From Hevea brasiliensis (Eukaryota; Streptophyta; Magnoliopsida; Malpighiales; Euphorbiaceae): 64,000 nt of DNA. The stretch covers positions 68,184,879 to 68,248,878 of the forward strand of contig NC_079505.1 of the NCBI RefSeq assembly GCF_030052815.1. Reading direction: 5' to 3'. This document shows positions 34,164-46,435 of this stretch, one piece after another. Made by a program: the position numbers and the translations under genes. Within the stretch, counting starts at the first letter, position 1, and each line of letters starts with the position of its first letter. The notes under the pieces were generated by a model. That model worked only from the letters and a program-made list of their open reading frames with translations, made no database searches and had not been told where the DNA came from.

Positions 34164-34930
34164 ATCTGGCCACCTTGGACATCTCAGTCAGGCAATGGAG
34201 GTTGCTCTTGAAAATGAGGTTGTCCGTACTCCTATTTGAGCTCCATAACACACAATGTTTTTGAGGACCAGTGACATTATTTTTGAGCTTCTTTATGCTA
34301 ATTGGCCAGAACCAAGAAGATCAGATAAGGACAATCATGTTAAATCATCCAGCTGTTGTTTATAATTAGTATGATGTGAAAATCATTCTCATGATAATTT
34401 GGGGGAATAGATTTTGTTCTGCTGAAATATTGCACTTTTTTTTTTGTAGCTTGAAATATTTTGCACTTAAAGGATTATTTACATGATATTCGAAGTTAAA
34501 TTTCTCCCATTTGTCCATATGTTTGGAGAAAAAAGAAAGCATCTGAAACCGTCATATTTATACTGCAACATGGTTAATCGTTTGTATGTATAGTGTTGCA
34601 TAAATCTTATCCAGTATTCTGTTCACAAACTGTCATGTAGTTTAGATTATCACAATCATTACAGCCATACATCTGCATATTTTTGTTGCCTGTGTTGACG
34701 ATTAGGTCATCGTTAGTCTTGTGAATAATTGATGATTTGCATTGGACCAGACCAGTAATGCATTGAGCTTCTGTTTCTTCCCTTGGATCAGCGCTGTTAT
34801 TAGTGCCTACCCCCTTTTTATTTCATCTGGTGGTTGGGCAAGGCAATAAAACAAGGAAAATGTGGGAGGAAGAAGAAGAAAGAGTGAGACAGAAGAATCT
34901 CTGAACAATCTTAGGGAAAGAGAGTAACTG
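34107..34930 (+). other. CLC 3' UTR and downstream spacer
   Basis: Besides the duplicated exon tail, no other gene is seen. The region is T-rich with no clear canonical AATAAA-type signal that I can defend, so the polyadenylation site is not assigned. Confidence 0.5.
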
Positions 34931-36010
34931 TTTTTTTTTTTTTTTTTTTTTTAATTGAAAATTGAAAGATGGACATCTGCTAATAATGCAGTAGCAGTTC
35001 CTGGAGGACCTTCTTCCTTCCAAACAGATTCAAGATTGGACTCAGCAAACAAGTGTCTATATTAACGGATGAGCTACCAAATTAGCATTTCTAGGAACAT
35101 AAGAAAAACAACAAAAGCTTATGAGAGCAAACGTCTTCTATCAGCAGACCTTCATAGGGATCCTGCTCATGGCCACCATCAGCAGTTTCTATATTAACTT
35201 TGCAGTCCCTCCCGAAGATGAAATTACCAACGCCACAGAGGAGAGCATCAGTTCAACTCCAAACTTGCCGGCTCGAATAGGCATGTGGCTTCTTTATAAT
35301 CATGAAGAAGTTTATAAGCACGGTTCACTATTGGCAGTTCCCTTGAGCACAATTTCCATATTGTCCAGGAAATCATAGCAAAGGCTCCATGAGAGAGAAA
35401 AAAAAAAAAGCAGCAGCACAAACTGGAAAGCTGAGAAGCTGCCACCCTCCAATTCTTAAAGACCGTTGAGGAATCAAATTGGGACAGACGTTTAATTTAA
35501 GGGCTACTTGACCAAATCGATATAGCTTTGCTTTGGGGCATTGAACAAGCAAATAGGACAATGTTTCAACCTCATCTCAGCACAGCACAGTTGGGATCAA
35601 CAGCAACTCCTTGACGAGCTAGGTTGGCATTAGTTGAGAGAGCATCATGGCAAGCATGCCAAAGAAAATACTGCACCTTTGGTGGAACTGACAGCCTCCA
35701 TAGCCGTTGCCAAACAACGCCATGATCACGGGATGAGGAAGCTGAAGCATGCGAGGCCTGTTTATATATGTGCAAAATGATATCGACTTTTCACGGAGTA
35801 AACACCATTTGCACAGTGAGCCTAGTATATTTTATTACGAGGAAGTCTGATAATTCCAAGGAATGGACAATATTTGATCGGCTTCAAAAGGATAAAAAAC
35901 CTGACGAATAATGTCACTTCTCCATTCCCTATTTTCGCCAATAATAGAAATAACTTCGGCCGGGGAGCAAACTTAGACCTCCATCTTGTTTCAGCAACCA
36001 TGGCCATCAA
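34931..36010 (-). pseudogene. L1-type LINE 3' end (zf-RVT and RNase H remnants)
   Basis: On the minus strand, from right to left: a segment ending 'ADQILSIPWN' (about 35850-35960), the zinc-binding RT-associated domain with 'VVWQRLWRLSVPPKVQYFLWH' style sequence split over frames (35572-35775), then 'WTIWKLCSRELP' and 'LLHDYKEAT' (about 35290-35370). Last come the RNase H C-terminus 'RNANLVAHPL' and 'SNLESVWKEEGPP' near 35000-35090. A run of 22 T at 34931-34952 is the poly(A) tail in minus orientation. Frames are broken and the 5' part with endonuclease and RT is missing. This lineage differs from the RTE copies, which end in GTTGAGTTGAGTT and have no RNase H. Confidence 0.8.
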
Positions 36011-36044
36011 TCACCCGATATCTTGACCCATAAAAATCAAGTTC

Positions 36045-36047
<3 letters not shown>

Positions 36048-36097
<50 letters not shown>
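36048..36097. repeat. (TA)n microsatellite
   Basis: Uninterrupted alternation of T and A for 50 bp. Confidence 0.97.
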
Positions 36098-36099
<2 letters not shown>

Positions 36100-36879
36100 A
36101 GCTAAAAGAATAATTTTTTTAGAATATACCAAAAAAATTCGTTGAAGAATGTTAAAATTACAAATTCTATTTAAATGTTAGTAAAAAAAAAAATTATCAA
36201 AATTATAACCAACGCTATTTAAAAAAAAAAAATCAATTTTCTTGTAACAAGCCATCTTGCTTCAAGTTCTCCAAAAAGCAGGGTGGACGCAGGAATGAAC
36301 ATTGAGCGGGCTAAAATTTAAATATCAATTTATATTCATTATTACATGTAACATATTAAAAAAAGAATATTTTATTTTTTTATGTCACGAAAATTATTTA
36401 TAAATAAACTTATAGTAGTTTTTTCAATAAATTTTCAATGATTTTTTAATATATACAAAATAGCAAACTCCACTAAGTAGTTTGTGCTTAGCTGATCCCA
36501 AGTCCGGATAAAGGAGGGTTGTGGTAGGTGACAACCAGCATAAAATTTCATCACACCTCATGATACGGATTCTTATGATATAAACGTTGGGGCTTCCTCT
36601 ACTTATGATGCGCTATATCGGAGCTCGGGTGTAGTGAGAAATATGCAAGGGTGTAGTAAGAAATATGCAAGAGTGTAGGGTATTCACCGAAAGCGACTCG
36701 CCATGCCGGCGCCTGAGTGTGGTGTTAAATGAGCAAGGGTTCCCACATCATGGACGAGTGTGGGTAAAAAAGTTAGTTTATAGGACAGATAATAGAACAG
36801 ATAGTGGAACAGAATACAAGATAGGCATAGAGAACAATAGAAGGTATCATTGAAGGAGATCAATTAGGAAGGAACAGGA

Positions 36880-37430
36880 TAGGAGGAGAATCAGGGTTGG
36901 TACTTGGAATACTGGATCACTTACAGGAAAATTAATGGAGCTTGTGGATACCTTGAAAAAGAGAAGGGTGAATATTGCTTGCATTCGGGAGACTAAATGG
37001 GTAGGAGAGAAAAGCAAGGAAGTAGGAAATTTAGGATACAAACTGTGGTTTACTGGAAAGGAGAGGAACAAGAACGGAGTGGGCATAATCATAGAAAAGA
37101 CATTGAAAGATGCCATAATAGCTGTGAAAAGAGTAGGAGATAGAATTATACTAGTAAAGCTAGTACTAGATAGAGAAACAATAAATGTAGTTAGTGTTTA
37201 TGCTCCACAAATAGGACTAGATAGTGAGAGTAAACAAAGATTTGGAAAGATATGGATGATCTAATGCAAAGCTTACCAAATGAAGAGAATGTTTTGATTG
37301 GTGGAGATTTGAATAAACATGTAGGAAGTGATAGGCAAGGTTATGAGAATGTTCATGGAGGTTTTGGTTTTGGTAGCTAAAATAAGAAGGGGAAAAACAT
37401 CCTAAATTTTGCTATAGTGTATGACCTAAT
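36880..37430 (+). pseudogene. RTE LINE endonuclease domain, N-terminal part (copy B)
   Basis: An apurinic-type endonuclease fold is recognisable: 'CIRETKW' (catalytic Glu block), '[19 protein letters not shown]' and 'VVSVYAPQIGLDSESKQRF', then a frameshift near 37250 and 'NVLIGGDLN' (Asp-Asn block) in another frame. This domain nicks target DNA to prime reverse transcription. The coding continues on the far side of the solo LTR at 40614. In plant annotations this sequence is often mislabelled 'craniofacial development protein 2-like'. Confidence 0.85.
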
Positions 37431-40400
37431 TGTAACACTCTCACTTTAGGTAGTCCATACATTATACTGTTCCGATGAACAATATCTGTCCGGACAGTCA
37501 GAATGTCTAGAACTATATGTAAATTAGAGTGAGGAGTCATAAATAAACCAAATAATGGTAAGAAAAATTTAGAAAAAATTTTAAAAATAAAATACAATAA
37601 GGTTAAATGAGCCGGTACTTCGGCGATAGGTGACCTAACGGGAAGCGGCTGTAAAGGCAGTTAATAATCCTAGACCCGAGGGGAACCCTGAAAAATAATT
37701 TTTGAGACTCAAGCGGAGAGTTATTGAGTATTTGATGATAAAAGAATGCCAAGAAAATGCTAAGAAAATTTTATCAATCGGTACAGACAATTTTAGCTCA
37801 TTAAGCTAAACGAAGGGCATTTTGGTCATTTCACCTTCAGAAATGATTTTTGACCAACTTTTCCATTTAAGTAAGTGAATTATATGACATAAAATATGAA
37901 TAAATATTGATAAAAATTTAATTAAAAATGATTAAAAAAGAAAGAAAAAGAAATTAAAACTCCATTATTACATAAGCATGATATAGAATGATGTCATAAA
38001 AGATTTTTGAACAATCACCATTAAACAAGCTTGAGTATAAAAAGCCAAAAAGAAGACTAATTAAATTAAATTGCCATTTTCTTCTTCGTCTTCTTTGTTG
38101 GCCGATTCTTCTCTCTCTCTTCCTCCATAGCCATTTCTTCTTCTTACCTCCCAATTGCTTAAATTCTCACCACAAAATCCATAAATTTCTTCTATAAAGC
38201 TTGTCTTCTACTCTTGCTAAAGTGTTTGATAACCAAGAAAAGCTAAGAAAGTGAAGGATTGGAGGAGTTGAAAACTTAACTTCAAGAGGTTAGTGCCACT
38301 TTTTCCTCTCTCTCCTTTTATTCCTTGTTAAAACATCAAATTAAGTTAAGAATTATGAAATTTGAAGCAAATTATGCATGATAGAGCAACCTCAAATTTT
38401 CGGCAGCCATAAAATTGTTAGGGTTTTGATGATTTTAAGTGAATTAAATTGGTGTATTGGTTGCCCTTGATGAGAATATAAGGGTGAGAACTTTGATTAT
38501 GTATATATGGTGATAAATGAAAAAATTGGGAATTAGGGTTTGAGCAAAAGCAAAATTAGGGTTTTGCTCAATTGATGGTAAATTAGTGTTCTGTGGTCAA
38601 TTAGTGACCATTTGGTAAGGTTTAACCACAAAATGAAGTGAATTGTGGCATTAGATTAGGGATTTGGTATGCTGTCCTGTTGTGCCTGCAGGTCTAGACT
38701 TGAGTCCAGTGTGTTTGGGTAGTCATAACTTGGTTTGTGTAGCCTCAATTAGTGCAAGGCTGATTAGAGGTGAAACTAGGGTCATAATTCCACAACTTTG
38801 ATGAAGAAACCCTGCCCAGAAAACCAACTTATGATGATTTAAAAATTGACCAAATCCGGGTAACCAATTCTAGACCTGGTAAAAATGACTAAATGAATGG
38901 TATTTGTTCATATGCCTATAACTTTGTGTAGAAATGTCCAAATGACCTGATTTTTGAACCAATGGAAAGATTAGACAATTTAGAACAACTTTCATGAAGA
39001 ATACAAACTCAAATTCTGATCATAACTAATTCAAATTACTAGCCAAACTCAGGACACCAAAACTGCCAGAATCAAATCCTGCCCAGAAAATCTGGACAAT
39101 GAACTAATCTGACCAGTTATGGTAAAAATGCCATAACTTGAGCTACAAAACTCTAAATGGAGTGATTCGAAAAGAGAATTAAAGAAGACACATTAAGAAA
39201 CAACTTTCATGAAGAACATTTAGCCAAATTTCCACTGTAGCTTGGTCCAATAGAACAGTAAACCTAAGTAATGAAATTTGAAAATTTGAAATACTCTAAA
39301 TGAATTTTGAATTGAGATTGGCTATTAATGCCAACAAGTCTAAAATTCAAAATGTAGGATTTTGGTATAATAATAACTAACATAACTATTATGTATGAAA
39401 ATGTCAACATTTATACATAAATAGTAAAGTGAATAGTAATCACCAAACATCACATGTAAAGAAATAAACAATTAATTTGTTAACATACCGCCTAGAATGA
39501 TTAGTGTGGATATGTTGGCATGCCAATAGGGTTTCGATAGCAGTACTGCATATGGCTTTATGCCATTCTGTGATTTGTGATATTTTTTGTCCTTTTTATG
39601 ATATTATGGCCTATGGCCATTTTGCTATGCTTGATACACTTGGCTTTATGCCCGATGCTTGTTATGGCTTGTTAGCCGTTCTGTTGCACACCTGGAAACA
39701 CTTTGTGACTAATGGTGTGACGGCTCGAGGTACTAGATACCCAGTGCCAGTTTACCCGTTTATCCAGTCCAGTCACTAGTAGAGGTTACTTGGGCAACCA
39801 GAAATAAGTCTTAATAATTTATAACCAAATAATGAATATAAAAAGTTCTAAAATTAATAATATTATGAATAATTGCCAAAAACTCAGTCTGCATAAAATA
39901 ATACCATAAATTTGGCATATTTATTTATTGTAGTTTATTTTTATTTTATATTGGCACTACTAAGCTATATTGCTTAGCGCGTCACTGTTTGCCATGCATA
40001 GGTCCTGAAGACACGGATAGAGAGCCCAGCAGATCTCATACTCGGTGAGCATTTAAACCTGCTTTGAGTTCAGAGTCACCTCCATTACAGTGCATCTTTG
40101 GTAAGACTCTTAGGCTTCTTTTGTATTTTGTATTTTGCATTTTGTAATAGACATTAGTTTTTATTTTGTACATTATAAACTCATGTAATTGTATGTTACT
40201 GTAATTATCTGTAAATTTTGTTAATTAATAAAATTTGAGTATTTCTCCATGAAATTGAGTTTAATTATGATATGCGTGAAATTGAGTTTTGGAAATATTG
40301 AGAATTGTTCAGACTTTGTTGATGGTTATTGGAGTTGAGAATATGATGAACATACTGGGAGTGTTTTTCACAGGTTCCGAAGAACTATTTTTTCAATATA

Positions 40401-40613
40401 TAGCCGATACTCTGCCGGATTTTTTGTAAAATTTGCGGAAATTCGAATTAATCAAAATTTCAATAAATGACATAAATGTCATGAATTTCACTCAAAAGCC
40501 TTTTAATCAACAAATTAAGAACTGTAAATTGGAATAAGATAAGATATGGTGCTCTGGCATACTGTGTGGCATTCCTTACTTGGCTACACTGTAGACGGGT
40601 GAGAGGTGTCACA
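37431..40613 (+). mobile_element. Solo LTR of family LTR-X (3183 bp)
   Basis: Starts TGTAACACTC and ends GAGGTGTCACA, flanked by 5-bp duplications CTAAT (37426-37430 and 40614-40618). It sits inside the RTE endonuclease; other RTE copies read through this point without it ('tatgacctaa...' to '...gcaaatacct'). There is no internal region, primer site or second LTR, so recombination between LTRs has removed the rest. Its distal half is homologous to 1-1540 plus 21050-21946. No coding frame is supported. Confidence 0.92.
38033..38040 (+). promoter_or_regulatory. TATA box of the LTR-X solo LTR
   Basis: TATAAAAA at 38033, followed by a CT-rich leader ('cttcttcgtcttc', 'tctctctcttcctcc'), suggests the LTR promoter and sets the plus orientation of this family. 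Confidence 0.55.
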
Positions 40614-42731
40614 CTAATACTAGCAAATACCTACTTTATAAAAAGGGGGTCACATTTAGTGACTTTTAAAAGTGGGCAACTTAGAAGCCAAATTGACTTC
40701 CTCTTAACCAGGAAGACAAATAGAGCTCTATGTAAGGATTGCAAGGTCATTTCGGGAGAGACTTTAACAAGTCAACATTGATTAATGATCTTGGATGTTA
40801 AGTTTAGAAATAATTCAAGTAAGGCTAGAAGAAATAATGTAGCTCGAACAAAGTGGTGGGAGTTCAAAGGAGTAAAGCAAGTAAAGTTCAAAAATGAGCC
40901 TCTTGAGTTCGAAGTATGGAACTGGATATGGAGGCCAATGGTATGTGGATACAGATGGCATCAAAGATTAAAGAAGTAGCTAGAAAAGTACTTGGAGAGT
41001 CTAGAAGACATGGATTACCCTCAAAAGAGAGATGGTGGTGGAATGAGAAAGTACAAAAGGCAGTGAAGAGAAAGAGAGAATGATATAAGAAATTACCTAA
41101 TTATTAAAGGAAGATAGAGAAATTATTTTGATGATCTCTTTAATAATAGTTAAAGTGGTAATAGCGTAAATATAGACTCTAGAGCAAAAGAAAAGAATGT
41201 GAATTATACTAGAAGGATTAAATCTTCAGAAGTAAAGGAAGCACTTAAGAGAATGAAAGTGGGTAAAGCCTGTGGACCCGATGAAATACCAATTGAAGTG
41301 TGGAAGTGTTTGGGAGATATGAGAGTGGCATGGTTAACTAAATTGTTTAATAGGATTCTAAACTCAAAGAAAATCTCTGATGAGTGGAGAAGGAGTATTT
41401 TAGTATCTATTTTTAAAAATAAGGGAGACATACAGAGTTACTCAAACCATAGGAAAATTAAACTCATGAGCCATACTATGAAGTCGTGGGAGAGAGTTGT
41501 AAAACATCGACTATGTCATGACACTTCTATATCTCCTAATCAATTTGGCTTCATGCCCGGTCGTTTAACTATGAAAGCGATCTTTCTCATTAGAAGCTTG
41601 ATGAAGAAATATAAAGATGTGAAGAAAGATCTACATGTGGTTTTTATCGATTTGGAAAAGGCTTATGATAGTGTTCCAAGGGATATCTTATGGAGAGTGT
41701 TAGAACAAAAGTCAGCATCTATTAGGTACATACAAGTGTTGAAAGATATGTATGAAGTAGCAACTACTATTGTGCGCACAGTAGAAGAGGATACAAGATA
41801 TTTTCCTATCTCAGTTGGATTACACTGAGGTTCACCCATAAGCGCTTACCTTTTTACATTAGTTCTAGATGAATTGACGAAACATATACAAGAGAGTATC
41901 CCTTAGTGTATGATATTTGCGGATGATATAGTTTTAATAAATAAGACGTAAGAAGGAGTCAATAGAAAGCTAGAGCTTTGGAGAAGTACTCTAGAGCTAA
42001 AGGGCTTTAAGTTAAATAGAACGAAGACAGAATACATGTATTGCCAGTTCAGTGAAAGCCGAATTGATGATAGGGAAAGAGTTAGTTTGGATAGTGTGGT
42101 ATTGCTCCAAAGTAATCACTTTAAATATCTTGGCTCAATCCTTTAAGTAGATGGGGGATGTGAGGAGGATGTTAGTCATAGAATTAAAGCCGAATGGTTG
42201 AAGTAGAGATGTGCCACGAGAGTTTTATGTGATCGCAAGATTCCCAATAAGTTGAAAGGAAAATTTTACTGTACAACCATACGACCGGCCATGTTATATG
42301 GTAGTGAGTATTGGGTAATGAAGGAGTCGTATATGTCTAAGATAAGAGTTGCGGAGATGAGAATGTTAAGGTGGATGAGTGGCCATACTATACTAGATAA
42401 AGTCCGTAATGAGAGTATTAGAGAAAAGAAAGGAGTGGTGCTAATTGAGGATAAGTTGAGAGAAGGGAGATTGAGTTGGTTTGGTCATGTGAAGCGTAGA
42501 GATACGGAGGCTCCAGTTAGACAAGTAGAGCACATTGTGTTAGAGGATAGAAAAAAAAAAGAAGAGGTAGACCTAAACTGACTTGGAGGAGAGTAGTACA
42601 ACATGACCTAGAAGTATTACAAATTTTCGATGATTTAACCCAAAATCGTTTAGAGTGGAGAAAGAGAATCCATATAGCTGACCTCAATAAATTTTTGAGA
42701 TAAAAACTTAGTTGAGTTGAGTTAAGTGGAG
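40614..42731 (+). pseudogene. RTE LINE endonuclease end and reverse transcriptase (copy B)
   Basis: Resumes the LINE after the solo LTR: '[16 protein letters not shown]' (end of endonuclease), then the RT with 'GKACGPDEIPIEVW' (about 41259), '[20 protein letters not shown]' and '[16 protein letters not shown]' (41640-41690). A FADDI catalytic block lies near 41917, after a stop near 41827. The C-terminal segment continues to 42700. A deletion near 41100 and several stops inactivate it. Confidence 0.88.
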
Positions 42732-42745
42732 TATACAAAATAGCA

Positions 42746-43847
42746 TGTAGCGGAAAAGAAATTTATTTTCAATTGGCAAATGCCATCAATTCTAATGTAC
42801 ACATTTTTTTTTTATGAATTTCTAAAACTAAATTAAGAATAAGTAATTCTATAGTATGATTATTGAATTTATTGTTTAAGAAATTAAAAGTCAAAACACA
42901 ACATCAAAATGTCAATTTTGTAATGATGCTTTAAAGAGTTAAAGGTGTTTTAAAAAACTAAATTTAAGTTTTAAAAGTTTAAGTGTGCATAGAGATAATT
43001 TTTAATTAATTATTGCTTAAAATAATAATTTATTATAATAAATAATAACTAAAAATTTTGATTCCATAAAAATAAAATAAATTGATGTAAATTTTTATGG
43101 TAAAAAAATTAAATTTTTATTATTTAATTTATTTTTATAATTAATGATAAAATTAATTTTAAATATTAAATTCAATAAAATTATTATTCTTATGGAAGAA
43201 TATTTTTAGAGACATTAATAAAACTAATCATTAAAATTAAAATTTTTAATAATTTAAATATACAAATTACTAAAATTTAATTTTTTTATAGAATTGCAAA
43301 TTACCACATCAATTAAAAAAATTGGCAGGATGGGGCCTGGCCCCATCACCATGGGCGTGGGTCGACCGCCGCACAAAAGGCTCCGAGCTCATTAGAAATT
43401 TTATCTTGTGGGATCATTTATTTAATTAATTAATTTTAATTACACATATAAATAATAAATTTTTAACCATAATTAAAATTTGAAATAAACCAATCAATAA
43501 TAAATAAAAAATTCAATCTCAAAAAATAAATTTTAATAATTAAAATATTTTATAATTTTTTAGTACATTAAAATATTAAAATGATTGCTATAAAAGTAAT
43601 TCTCTATACTCAATATTCTCTTTAATTCTTCATTCTCTTGCTGCACAACATTTCACTTATGTTTTATGCACTTCATTATGATTTTCCTGGCTCTGCGACA
43701 TGATTGATAATTGCGTAGTGCTGTGACAAAGATCGAGATTCATGCTTAATTTTTCTTCTGTCTCTTTTAAAAAATTTTACTCCAATCGCAATAGTGTATT
43801 AAATTACTGTCGAAAATATTTAAATCAATGCTAATCGCTATTTAAAT
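42746..43847. other. AT-rich intergenic sequence with a GC-rich island
   Basis: No gene seen. A GC-rich patch at 43324-43400 contains a perfect 9+1+9 palindrome, GATGGGGCC-T-GGCCCCATC (43329-43347), and GTCGACCGCCGC. Its composition is unlike its surroundings, so it is probably a fragment of an unrecognised element. Confidence 0.5.
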
Positions 43848-45363
43848 AGCTATAATAATTAGTTTTCTCTAATATTTCATAACTTTTAAATTGAAACTAC
43901 TAATAATTAGATAAGGATATATGTGTGGTCCAATTTAAAAACATAATCTTTAGATTATTATATTTTTCTAAGGTCAGTAAATCATTTTTAAGAAATATAT
44001 AGTCGAGTAAAATAAATTTAGCATGAATGGGAAAAAAAAAAAATAGCTACAACACAAAGTTTGTGATGCTTATTGCTCACAATATTTAACTTATACATTG
44101 TGGTAACTTATACATGGAAAAGTTGTGCAAATTTGATAAAAAAAAAAAAATAATTATTAGATATTTAAAATTTATTCTCATATTCTTTATTATAAACTTC
44201 AAGTTTTAGATTAGTATTAGCACCCCTTGAAACCAAAGGTGGGAAGTTAAAATTTGGACACTCATTTTTATTAATTTAGCTTCAACAAGAAAAAGTTGGC
44301 CTGAAGTTAGTGTTTTTCAAAACCTATTTTATAAAAAACCAGTAAATTTAAAGTCTCAAACTTACAAGCAAAAATGCATTCGGTTCAAATCGAACTGTAC
44401 TGAATTGAATAATCAAAATCGAATTAATAAAATTATTATATTTTAGAAAATGAATCAAATTGAAATAAATAAAAAACCGAATGAAACCGAACCGCTCTCT
44501 ATTTCTGTTCGATTCAATTTCAACTAATTGGTTTTTGAGTTTTGATTTTTTTTTATTTAGAAATGATTTTTAAGTTATTTAGTTTGATTTTGACCTTAAT
44601 TTGAAATTAATAACCATTAATTAATGAAATTAAACAATATATATAAATATAAATATATATATAATTCATAAATTTCTTATAAAAATAAATTAATTTAAAA
44701 ATCAATAAAACAATTCAGTTCGGTTTTGTACAATCAATTTTTTCTTTGTAAACTCAAACCGAACCGAAATAACTAAAATTCTTAAAATGTAAAATCGAAC
44801 TAAATTAAGGTGATTTGATTGAATTTATTCTGTTCAAACTGAATAGTACTCAACCCTACAAGAATTGAAGAACATATTATAATGCTTATGATGAGGGAGC
44901 TTGTTGAGGATATTATAATTTATTTTATCAATTGATTGTCAGAATTCAATATTTCGGTTTAAAATTTTCTTGAAAATGTAGATTTTTCATTGTAATAATT
45001 CAAGAATGTAACATTATTTTGAAATTGTCACACTTATTACTGAGCACAATTCACGCTATTATATGTCATCATGAGTACAAAAACTAGTGATTTGTTGTGT
45101 ACAAATAACCTGTTCATTTGGTAGAACAATCTTCATAAGCTAATGTCCTTCATCTTTTATACTTTTGTTTATTTTATGATAGGATTTCTTGTTATATATA
45201 ACAAGTTAAAGAGCAGAACGTATCCAAGATTATTCTGTTCTAAAAAAGATGAATAGTGAAGTAAAATTAAGGAGCCAAGATTGAAGTAATTTTTGTCTCA
45301 ACATTCAGATGGAGTTTGTTTACAGAGGCTGAAAAGAAAATGTGATAAAAAGAGCACAATATT
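43848..45363 (+). repeat. Direct duplication, unit 1
   Basis: Blocks match 46436-48080 in the same order: 'aattagtttt(ct/cc)c(t/c)aatatttcataac', 'agaaatatata(ta)gtcga', 'gagggagcttgttg', 'gggagc/gggcc-aagattgaagtaa' and the end 'tgataaaaagagcacaat'. Unit 1 carries a ~490-bp insert (about 44370-44860). No coding frame is supported in either unit. Confidence 0.8.
44370..44860. repeat. Dispersed repeat with GAACCGAAC-type motifs
   Basis: Present in duplication unit 1 and absent from unit 2, so it inserted after the duplication. It contains 'cggttcaaatcgaac', 'aaaccgaaccgc', 'cagttcggtttt' and 'aaaccgaaccgaaat'. I see no protein or clear terminal repeats. It looks like a short dispersed plant repeat. 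Confidence 0.5.
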
Positions 45364-46435
45364 AAACTTTCTCAAATTCACTAGTTAATTTGCTTTTTCT
45401 ATTTTTTTGGCGTTCCCTTCTCTTGCAGCACCATTAAGGGCTGCTACTGGCCTTTCTTTGGTTGGCAATGGCCCTTTAGTTCTCTTTTTCATATTCATGG
45501 ATGTTTTCATAGATTTGCTTAGTTTTCTTTTCATTTTGTGGAGTTAGCCTCCCATAACTGTTGGTGGAATTTCTAAGCTATGAAGAGAGTTATATGTTTA
45601 CAGTGTCTTGAAGATCCTTGTCTCAGCTTACTTGATGGACAATAAGATTTTCAAGCAAAAATTAAGGTGAGCTTATGTAATGCCATCGGATTATAAATGG
45701 TATAAAACCTTTAAACCGATTTACTCAGAGATCAATGTATTTTTCACTTGTTTACAGCATTTGTGTATATAAAGGTAGACCCCATATACTTATAAGGGTT
45801 ATATTTTTCTTCTTTCAACTTTTTAATGAGCTTATTCTCGTCTGTATTATTGTTACATTAATGAAATTTTCTATCTTAAAAAAAAAAAAAAAAATTGCTG
45901 TTGCTTCCATTCCATTAACAGCTTGAGACCAATAATAAAATATCAAACCCACCAATGACACTAAAGTTGCTCGGGCAGCTAAAATATCTTTGTAAAGGGT
46001 ATAACATGACGTTCGCCGCCACCAAAGGGTGCTGGTGTGGTATGCATTCCTTGCTGACCCTGCTAATAATTATGCCTCAAGTTCTCAAAAAACTTAGCCT
46101 GAGCCATGCTATATCTTACATAATTTGCAGAGTTTCTGTTCTATGCCACTTTAGAAGACATTAAAAGGTTGTGTTTCGTCTCCTTAAAAAAGTGGAAATG
46201 AAAATAAGAATATGAACAAATACCTACAAGGATTTCCCATTACACCCTCTAAAATTTGGCTTCACCATATTTATTTATTTATTTTTATATCATTTTTAAG
46301 TTTAAATCCTAAATTGCATAATTTTGAACTAAAAACTCAAATAATAAAAATAATATAAGATTTAAATTCTGCCATTCAAATGGACCCTAATATCACTAGC
46401 TAAATTAAAAAAAAAAAACAAATTTGTGCTATCCG
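45364..46435. other. Spacer between the two duplication units
   Basis: Unique AT-rich sequence without a supported gene. The short open frames here lack recognisable protein content. Confidence 0.5.

Larger units (their letters stand above)
36466..42731 (+). mobile_element. RTE-type LINE, near full length, split by a solo LTR (copy B)
   Basis: The element is bounded by a perfect 14-bp target duplication TATACAAAATAGCA (36452-36465 and 42732-42745). Removing the solo LTR leaves about 3.1 kb, close to the size of plant RTE elements. The 5' leader (36466-36870) matches copies at 54030 and 61631. The endonuclease part begins near 36890 ('KLMELVDTL', 'RVNIACIRETKW'), and the 3' end has the RTE tail GTTGAGTTGAGTT. 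Compared with copy C it has lost roughly 220 bp around 41100. The frames contain stops and shifts, so it is inactive. Confidence 0.9.

Noticed and set aside
35121..35378. Plus-strand 85-codon frame next to the L1 LINE
   Set aside because: It is antisense to the recognisable L1 RNase H region and has no protein features of its own.
36880..37430. A host 'craniofacial development protein 2-like' gene
   Set aside because: This common automatic label belongs to the endonuclease of RTE LINEs; the RT, tail and target duplication show a LINE.
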